From the NCBI GenBank assembly GCA_035547055.1, contig DASZVN010000238.1, forward strand, positions 1 to 10,212: a DNA stretch of 10,212 bases. The letters run 5' to 3'. The first letter of the stretch is position 1, and each line of letters begins with the position of its first letter. This document shows positions 6,147 through 10,212 of this stretch, in pieces. A program made the position numbers and the translations under genes. This DNA comes from DASZVN01 sp035547055. Lineage in GTDB: Bacteria > Pseudomonadota > Alphaproteobacteria > Rhizobiales > Methylopilaceae. The notes beneath the pieces were generated by a model. That model had not been told where the DNA came from and ran no database searches. It saw only the letters and a list, made by a program, of their open reading frames with translations.

Positions 6147-6220
6147 GTAGGGTGGGCATCGGCAGCGCCGATGCCCACGTCGGGCGCACCCGTGGGCGTG
6201 CGCCGCATGCCCACCCTACG
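6147..6220. repeat. Family I palindromic repeat, paired inverted units (copy B, REPIN-like)
   Basis: Perfect 13-bp outer arms: GTAGGGTGGGCAT (6147-6159) and ATGCCCACCCTAC (6207-6219). Inside, each half folds separately: GTGGGCATCGGC-AGC-GCCGATGCCCAC (6152-6178, perfect 12-bp stem) and GTGGGCGTGC-GCC-GCATGCCCAC (6192-6214, one G-U pair). A 13-base spacer joins them. It starts 12 bases after the solute-binding protein stop and can form either one long stem or two hairpins, so it may act as a terminator or mRNA 3'-end stabiliser. Confidence 0.85.
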
Positions 6221-6230
6221 AGTCGACGCC

Positions 6231-6237
6231 GGAGAAG
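6231..6237 (+). promoter_or_regulatory. Ribosome binding site that sets the Pr6Pr-like start
   Basis: GGAGAAG lies just ahead of the ATG at 6242 (seven bases between GGAG and ATG). It decides against an in-frame ATG at 6152, whose 30 extra residues would be encoded by repeat copy B. Confidence 0.75.
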
Positions 6238-6241
6238 ACCG

Positions 6242-6862
6242 ATGCGCCCCTATTGCACCGTCGCCGCGGCCCTCGCCTGGTTCTTCCTGGCGCTGCAGTT
6301 CTTCGTCGGGCCGAGCTGGCAATCGCTCGGCGCGGCGTGGAACTTCTTCAGCTACTTCACCATCCTCAGCAACATCCTGTCGGCGGCGACGCTCACCGCC
6401 GTCGCGCTTGGCGGCAGCACGGCATGGCCGGCCCGGCCCAAGGTCGCGACGGCGGTCGCGCTCTACATGACCGTCACCGGGCTGGTCTACACCTTCATCC
6501 TGGCCAAGCTCTGGAACCCGCAGGGCTGGCTGTTCGTGGCCGACGCCGGGCTGCACTACGTCATGCCCGTCGTCTACGACCTGTTCTGGCTCGCCTTCGT
6601 CGCGAAGGGCGCCCTCACGCTCGGCCGGGTGCCGGCCTGGCTGATCTTTCCGCTGCTCTATGGGATCTATTCGCTGGTCCGCGGCCCGTTCGTGGCCTGG
6701 TATCCCTACCCCTTCATCGACGTCTCGCAGCTCGGCTATGGCCGCGTCGCAGCCAACATGGCGATCCTGCTGATCGCCTTCCTGGTGCTTGGCGCCGTCT
6801 TCGTCGCGCTCGACCGGGCGCTCGGCCTGGTGCCGACGCTCCGCCGGCAAAGGGCGTCTTAA
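6242..6862 (+). CDS. Pr6Pr-family membrane protein
   Basis: A 206-residue inner-membrane protein with about six hydrophobic segments: roughly residues 5-22, 36-57, 67-90, 104-122, 129-148 and 168-190. Its pattern fits the bacterial Pr6Pr family: FSYFTILSNILSA (36-48), a central GLVYTFILAKLWNPQG (80-95) followed by ADAGLHYVMPVVYDLFWL (100-117), and a late RGPFVAWYPYPFIDVSQLGYG (147-167). Conserved-looking polar residues D101, H105 and P109 lie at a helix start and may form a functional site. Members have no established biochemical role that I know of. The start is set by GGAGAAG; the upstream bases belong to a palindromic repeat. It ends 24 bases before xerC on the same strand, so the two are probably co-transcribed, although their functions are not obviously linked. 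Confidence 0.75.
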   Translation: MRPYCTVAAALAWFFLALQFFVGPSWQSLGAAWNFFSYFTILSNILSAATLTAVALGGSTAWPARPKVATAVALYMTVTGLVYTFILAKLWNPQGWLFVADAGLHYVMPVVYDLFWLAFVAKGALTLGRVPAWLIFPLLYGIYSLVRGPFVAWYPYPFIDVSQLGYGRVAANMAILLIAFLVLGAVFVALDRALGLVPTLRRQRAS

Positions 6863-6870
6863 GGCTTTTC

Positions 6871-6883
6871 GGCGAGGCTCGCC
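6871..6883 (+). promoter_or_regulatory. Palindrome overlapping the xerC ribosome binding region
   Basis: GGCGAG-G-CTCGCC, perfect 6-bp arms, ends three bases before the xerC ATG. The only plausible Shine-Dalgarno, GAGG (6874-6877, nine bases before the ATG), sits inside it, so folding would hide the site and hold xerC translation low or couple it to the upstream gene. A near copy occurs at 2721-2733. Confidence 0.4.
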
Positions 6884-6886
6884 GGC

Positions 6887-7840
6887 ATGACCGCCGCGCC
6901 CGCCGATCTCCTCACCGCCGAGCCCGAAATCCGCGATGCGTTTCGCGCCTGGCTCGCCCATCTCGGCGCCGAGCGCCGCCTGGCGGCCAAGACGCTGGAG
7001 GCCTATGGCCGCGACGTCCGCATCTTCCTCGGCTTCCTCGCCGGACATCTCGGCGGACCGCCGTCGCTGGCCGACCTCGGCGCGCTCCATCCGCGCGATG
7101 TGCGCGCCTTCATGGCCCAGCGCCGCGCCGACGGCCTCACCAGCCGCTCGCTGATGCGGGCGCTGGCCGCAGCGCGCTCCTTCGCGCGCTTCCTCGACCG
7201 TAACGGCCTCGCCGGCGCGGCGGCGCTGACCGCCGCACGCGGGCCACGGATCGCCAAGGGCCTGCCGAAGCCGATCGCCATGGCCGACGCCCGCCGCCTG
7301 ATCGACCAGGATCTGCGCGCCGGCGAGGCGCGCGAGCCCTGGGTGCTGGCCCGCGACGCCGCGGTGCTGGCGCTGCTCTACGGCTGCGGCCTCCGCATCT
7401 CGGAGGCGCTGGGCCTGAGGCGGCGCGACGCGCCGGTGGCAAGCGTCGCCTCGGTCACCGTGCTCGGCAAGGGCGGCAAGACCCGCACCGTGCCCGTCAT
7501 CGCGGCGGTGCAGGAGGCGGTGGCGGCCTATCTCGAGCGCTGCCCGTGGCGGCTCGCGCCGGACGGGGCCCTCTTCATCGGCGAGAAGGGCGCCCCGCTG
7601 TCGCCGCGCATCGTGCAGCGGGCGATGGCGGAAATGCGCGGCGCCCTCGGCCTGCCCGACAGCGCGACCCCGCATGCGCTCCGCCATTCCTTCGCGACGC
7701 ATCTTCTCGCCCGCGGCGGCGAGCTCCGCGCCATCCAGGAGCTTCTCGGCCACGCCAGCCTGTCGACGACGCAGATCTACACCGCGATCGACGGGGCCGC
7801 GCTGCTGAAGACCTATCTCGCGACCCATCCAAGGGCGTAA
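6887..7840 (+). CDS. xerC: Tyrosine recombinase XerC
   Basis: A 317-residue site-specific recombinase. With XerD it resolves chromosome dimers at dif, near the replication terminus, under FtsK control. An N-terminal SAM-like core-binding domain (about residues 15-105, with RRLAAKTLEAYGRDVRIFLGF) precedes the catalytic domain (about 128-312). All catalytic residues are present: R170 in LYGCGLRISEALGL, K195 in GKGGKTR, H263 and R266 in HALRHSFATHLL, H289 in LLGHASLSTTQ and the nucleophile Y298 in QIYTAID. The overall wording and the ending THPRA are those of alphaproteobacterial XerC rather than XerD. Length is normal (about 300-320). It follows the Pr6Pr-like gene by 24 bases, and its ribosome binding region is covered by a small palindrome. 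No dif-like site is evident nearby, and there are no phage or excisionase genes, so this is the housekeeping enzyme and not an integrase of a mobile element. Confidence 0.93.
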   Translation: MTAAPADLLTAEPEIRDAFRAWLAHLGAERRLAAKTLEAYGRDVRIFLGFLAGHLGGPPSLADLGALHPRDVRAFMAQRRADGLTSRSLMRALAAARSFARFLDRNGLAGAAALTAARGPRIAKGLPKPIAMADARRLIDQDLRAGEAREPWVLARDAAVLALLYGCGLRISEALGLRRRDAPVASVASVTVLGKGGKTRTVPVIAAVQEAVAAYLERCPWRLAPDGALFIGEKGAPLSPRIVQRAMAEMRGALGLPDSATPHALRHSFATHLLARGGELRAIQELLGHASLSTTQIYTAIDGAALLKTYLATHPRA

Positions 7841-7850
7841 GGCGGCTCCC

Positions 7851-7881
7851 GTCACGGCCGGGCTTGTCTCGGCCATCCACG
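7851..7881 (+). repeat. Family II palindromic repeat, single unit
   Basis: Begins GTCACGGCCGGGCTTGTC and ends GGCCATCCACG. Arms GGCCGGG (7856-7862) and CTCGGCC (7868-7874) form a 7-bp stem with one G-U pair around CTTGT. It aligns almost base for base with the right unit of the element at 3887-3977 read on the minus strand. It lies 11 bases after the xerC stop and 9 bases before family I copy C. Confidence 0.65.
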
Positions 7882-7890
7882 GCTTTCCTT

Positions 7891-7968
7891 CGTAGGGTGG
7901 GCAACGCAACCGCGTTGCCCCCGTCTTGCGCCGCACGTGGGCATCGGCTTGCCGATGCCCACCCTACG
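7891..7968. repeat. Family I palindromic repeat, paired inverted units (copy C, REPIN-like)
   Basis: Perfect 13-bp outer arms CGTAGGGTGGGCA (7891-7903) and TGCCCACCCTACG (7956-7968); allowing a one-base bulge, the match extends to a CCTTC/GAAGG flank. Inner hairpins: GGGCAACGC-AACC-GCGTTGCCC (7899-7920) and GTGGGCATCGGC-TT-GCCGATGCCCAC (7937-7962). The second has the same 12-base arms as a hairpin of copy B. The first shares its core with copy A. A 16-base spacer joins the halves. It separates the convergent xerC and anmK and contains the anmK stop codon. Confidence 0.85.
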
Positions 7969-9064
7969 GAAGGCTGACCACCCCGCCCGGCAGCGGCGCG
8001 GCTACCCCGGTCGTGCCGGGGAAGGTCAGCGGCAAGCCCTTGAGGCTCCGCACCGCGAGGAAGGCGAAGGCCTGGGCCTCGATGGCGTCGGCGGCGAAGC
8101 CGAGCGCGTCGGCGGGCTCGACCGGCACGCCGAGGCGGGCGTGGAGCTCCGCCATGATCGCAGGGTTGCGGGAGCCGCCGCCGGCGACGACCCAGCGCGC
8201 CGGCGGCGTCGGCAGATGCTCTGCACCGCGCGCCACCGAAGCCGCCACGAAGGCCGCGAGCGTCGCGGCCGCGTCCTCGGTCGAGAGCGCCGACACCGCG
8301 GCCGTGGCGTCGGCGAAATCGACGCGATCGAGCGATTTCGGCGGCAGCGCCGCGAAATAGGGACGGGCCAGGAGCCGTGCCAGCACGGCCTGGTCGGCGC
8401 GGCCGGCGCGCGCAAGGGCGCCGTCACGATCGAACGGGGCACCGGTCCGCGCGCCGACGAGATCGTCGATCGGGGCATTGGCGGGGCCGGTGTCGAAGGC
8501 GACGAGCTCGCCGCCGGCCCCGATGAAGGTGAGGTTGCCGACGCCGCCGAGGTTCAGCACCGCAACGGGCGCCGTCAGATCGGCCTTGGCGGCGAGCGCG
8601 CGGTGATAGGCCGGCACCAGCGGCGCCCCCTGCCCGCCGGCGGCGACGTCGGCGGCGCGCAGATCGTGGACCACCGCGATGCCGAGCCGGCGCGCCAGCG
8701 CGGCACCGTCGCCGATCTGCACCGTCAGGCGCCGCTCCGGCCGGTGCAGCACCGTCTGGCCATGGAAGCCGACGACGTCGACCGCGCGGCGGTCGAGCCC
8801 GTGCTCGGCGACGAACCCCTCGACCGCCTCGGCGTGGGCGTCGGTAACCAGCCGCTCGGCCGCGGCCAGCGTGCCCGGCCGCGCGGTCCGATCCGACAGC
8901 CCGGCCGCGTCGGCCAGCGCCTGGCGCAGCAGCGCCCGCTCGCCATCGGCATAGGGACGGTAGCCGGTCGGGCCGAGCGCCTCGACGGTCTCGCCGTCGG
9001 TCTCGACCAGCGCCACGTCGACGCCGTCGAGCGAGGTGCCGCTCATCGTCCCGATCGCGCGCAT
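7964..9064 (-). CDS. anmK: Anhydro-N-acetylmuramic acid kinase AnmK
   Basis: A 366-residue cytoplasmic sugar kinase of peptidoglycan recycling. It uses ATP to open the 1,6-anhydro ring of anhydroMurNAc and phosphorylate it, giving MurNAc-6-phosphate. Motifs in order: the phosphate loop GTMSGTSLDGVD (5-16), FHGQTVLH (100-107), QIGDGAALA (116-124), DLRAADVAAGGQGAPLVP (134-151), NLGGVGNLT (171-179), FDTGPANAPID (190-200), whose D191 corresponds to the catalytic base of the E. coli enzyme as I recall it, and the nucleotide-binding VVAGGGSRNP (292-301). The length matches the family (about 370). The ATG at 9064 has GGAG five bases upstream. It is divergent from tyrS across 74 bases, a pairing I recall in related alphaproteobacteria. 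The protein ends VVSLP and its TAG stop is part of repeat copy C. No murQ, nagZ or ampG is in view. Confidence 0.95.
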   Translation of the reverse strand: MRAIGTMSGTSLDGVDVALVETDGETVEALGPTGYRPYADGERALLRQALADAAGLSDRTARPGTLAAAERLVTDAHAEAVEGFVAEHGLDRRAVDVVGFHGQTVLHRPERRLTVQIGDGAALARRLGIAVVHDLRAADVAAGGQGAPLVPAYHRALAAKADLTAPVAVLNLGGVGNLTFIGAGGELVAFDTGPANAPIDDLVGARTGAPFDRDGALARAGRADQAVLARLLARPYFAALPPKSLDRVDFADATAAVSALSTEDAAATLAAFVAASVARGAEHLPTPPARWVVAGGGSRNPAIMAELHARLGVPVEPADALGFAADAIEAQAFAFLAVRSLKGLPLTFPGTTGVAAPLPGGVVSLP

Positions 9065-9138
9065 GGCCGCTCCGCCCGTGAATTCCGCTCGCGGACCTGA
9101 TACATGAGCGCCGACCGAACCACGAGCCGCCTCCGCCG
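9065..9138. other. Divergent anmK-tyrS intergenic region
   Basis: These 74 bases must hold both promoters and leaders unless a start codon is misplaced. The only A/T-richer stretch is TGATACATG (about 9098-9106), which could serve as a -10 region in either direction; I see no convincing -35 box. I find no T-box or other leader structure for tyrS. Confidence 0.3.
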
Positions 9139-10212
9139 ATGTCCGCCTTCCGCTCCGATTTCCTCGCGACCCTCGAGGCCCGCGGCTTCATCCACCAGTG
9201 CTCGGACCCGGCGCGGCTCGACGAGAAGCTGCGGGCGGGCGAGGTCACCGCCTATATCGGCTTCGACGCCACCGCGACGAGCCTCCATGTCGGCTCGCTG
9301 GTGCAGATCATGATGCTGCGCTGGCTGCAGAGGACCGGGCATCGCCCGATCACGCTGATGGGCGGCGGTACCACCAAGGTCGGCGACCCCTCGGGCAAGG
9401 ATGAGTCGCGAAAGCTCCTCAGCAACGAGGAAATCAACGCCAACATCGCCTCGCTGAAGCGCGTCTTCGCCCGCTTCCTCGACTATGACGGCGCGGCGGG
9501 GGCCATCATGGGCAACAACGCCGACTGGCTGGACGAGCTGAAATACATCCCGCTGCTGCGCGAGGTCGGCCGCCACTTCACCATCAACCGGATGCTGACC
9601 TTCGAGTCGGTCAAGCTCCGGCTCGACCGCGAGCAGCCGCTGACCTTCCTCGAATTCAACTACATGATCCTGCAGGCCTACGACTTCGTCGAGCTGTGGC
9701 GCCGCCACGGCTGCGTCCTGCAGATGGGCGGCTCCGACCAGTGGGGCAACATCGTCAACGGCATCGATCTCGGCCGGCGCATGAACAACGCGCAGCTGTT
9801 CGCGCTGACCGCGCCGCTGATCACCACCTCGTCGGGCGCCAAGATGGGCAAGACCGCCGCCGGCGCGGTGTGGCTGAACGCCGACATGGTGAGCCCGTAC
9901 GACTACTGGCAGTACTGGCGCAACACCGAGGACGGCGACGTCGTGCGCTTCCTCAAGCTGTTCACCGTGCTGCCGCTCGACGAGATCGGCCGGCTCGGCG
10001 CGCTCAAGGGCGCCGAGATCAACGAGGCGAAGAAGGTGCTCGCCACCGAAGTGACCGCGCTGGTGCACGGCCGCGCGGCGGCCGAGGACGCCGCCAAGAC
10101 GGCGCAGACGACGTTCGAGCAAGGCGGCATGGGCGAGCGCCTGCCGACGCTTGCCGCCGCTGTCGGCGACGGCATCCTGGCGATCAGCACCAAGCTCGGA
10201 TTCACCGGCTCC
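9139..10212 (+). CDS. tyrS: Tyrosyl-tRNA synthetase (C-terminus cut by window edge)
   Basis: TyrS charges tRNA-Tyr with tyrosine in the cytoplasm. From the ATG at 9139, 358 codons are open to the window end, out of about 415-420 expected. The class I Rossmann core is clear: AYIGFDATATSLHVGSL (38-54) carries the HIGH-type motif as H50-V-G-S53; GGTTKVGDPSGKDESR (76-91); the tyrosine pocket and CP region around FLEFNYMILQAYDF (170-183) and QMGGSDQWGNI (195-205); and the KMSKS loop as K235-M-G-K-T239. KMGKT is the form I recall in alphaproteobacterial TyrS and is not a defect. The remaining C-terminal S4 RNA-binding domain begins at about residue 335 and is mostly outside the window. There is no strong Shine-Dalgarno. 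The start is chosen because MSAFRSDFLATLEARGFIHQ is the family's usual N-terminus; the ATG at 9104 is in another frame. Confidence 0.96.
   Translation, partial: MSAFRSDFLATLEARGFIHQCSDPARLDEKLRAGEVTAYIGFDATATSLHVGSLVQIMMLRWLQRTGHRPITLMGGGTTKVGDPSGKDESRKLLSNEEINANIASLKRVFARFLDYDGAAGAIMGNNADWLDELKYIPLLREVGRHFTINRMLTFESVKLRLDREQPLTFLEFNYMILQAYDFVELWRRHGCVLQMGGSDQWGNIVNGIDLGRRMNNAQLFALTAPLITTSSGAKMGKTAAGAVWLNADMVSPYDYWQYWRNTEDGDVVRFLKLFTVLPLDEIGRLGALKGAEINEAKKVLATEVTALVHGRAAAEDAAKTAQTTFEQGGMGERLPTLAAAVGDGILAISTKLGFTGS

Noticed and set aside
6152..6241. N-terminal extension of the Pr6Pr-like protein
   Set aside because: The 30 residues are encoded by palindromic repeat copy B, and GGAGAAG supports the ATG at 6242.
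6887..7840. Tyrosine recombinase as the integrase of a mobile island
   Set aside because: The sequence is that of housekeeping XerC. There is no tRNA target, attachment repeat, excisionase or cargo around it.
6071..7936. A 621-codon minus-strand open frame opposite the Pr6Pr-like gene and xerC
   Set aside because: Antisense shadow that crosses two repeat elements; no domain visible.
7851..7968. CRISPR-like or attachment-site array
   Set aside because: The repeats are palindromes of two different families without regular spacers, and no cas genes are present.
9853..9873. Defective KMSKS loop in TyrS (KMGKT)
   Set aside because: To my knowledge this is the normal form in alphaproteobacterial TyrS, and the rest of the active site is intact.
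9043..10122. A 359-codon minus-strand open frame opposite tyrS
   Set aside because: Antisense shadow of a clear tyrS with all class I signatures.

Overview
The window looks like ordinary chromosome from a GC-rich alphaproteobacterium, most likely of the Hyphomicrobiales (Rhizobiales), possibly Bradyrhizobium- or Rhodopseudomonas-like. This rests on the very high GC, the gene families present, the suf arrangement (a class I cysteine desulfurase directly upstream of sufB) and the style of the dispersed palindromes. The genus is my inference. I see no prophage, transposon, CRISPR array or rRNA/tRNA gene.

Layout from left to right: (1) Minus strand: the first 221 codons of sufB, preceded by a class I cysteine desulfurase. 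This is the head of a SUF Fe-S assembly operon that runs off the left edge. (2) Divergent to it, a small COG2945-type alpha/beta hydrolase on the plus strand. (3) Convergent to that, on the minus strand, a sulfotransferase-like P-loop protein and, further upstream, a PilZ-domain protein with a charged C-terminal helix. (4) A 248-bp divergent intergenic region with a possible structured small RNA and a good terminator on the minus strand. (5) Plus strand: an exported family 5 (peptide/opine-type) ABC solute-binding protein without its permeases, a Pr6Pr-like six-helix membrane protein, and xerC with all catalytic residues. (6) Minus strand: anmK (cell-wall recycling), divergent from plus-strand tyrS, which runs off the right edge.

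The most distinctive content is not a protein system but two families of intergenic palindromes. Family I has three copies (2735-2764, 6147-6220, 7891-7968) built from units whose outer end reads CCCTACG. Two of the copies are paired inverted units like REPINs. In two places the element's end supplies the TAG stop codon of the adjacent minus-strand gene. Family II (3887-3977, 7851-7881) has GGCCGG-type hairpins beginning CGTCA. Copies of the two families lie side by side between xerC and anmK.

The genes mostly do separate jobs: Fe-S assembly, peptide uptake, chromosome dimer resolution, muropeptide recycling and tRNA charging. I found no convincing new multi-gene system. The best candidates for something undescribed are the minus-strand small RNA at about 4450-4530, the stop-codon/repeat overlap, and a nested inverted repeat just ahead of the suf operon's first gene.
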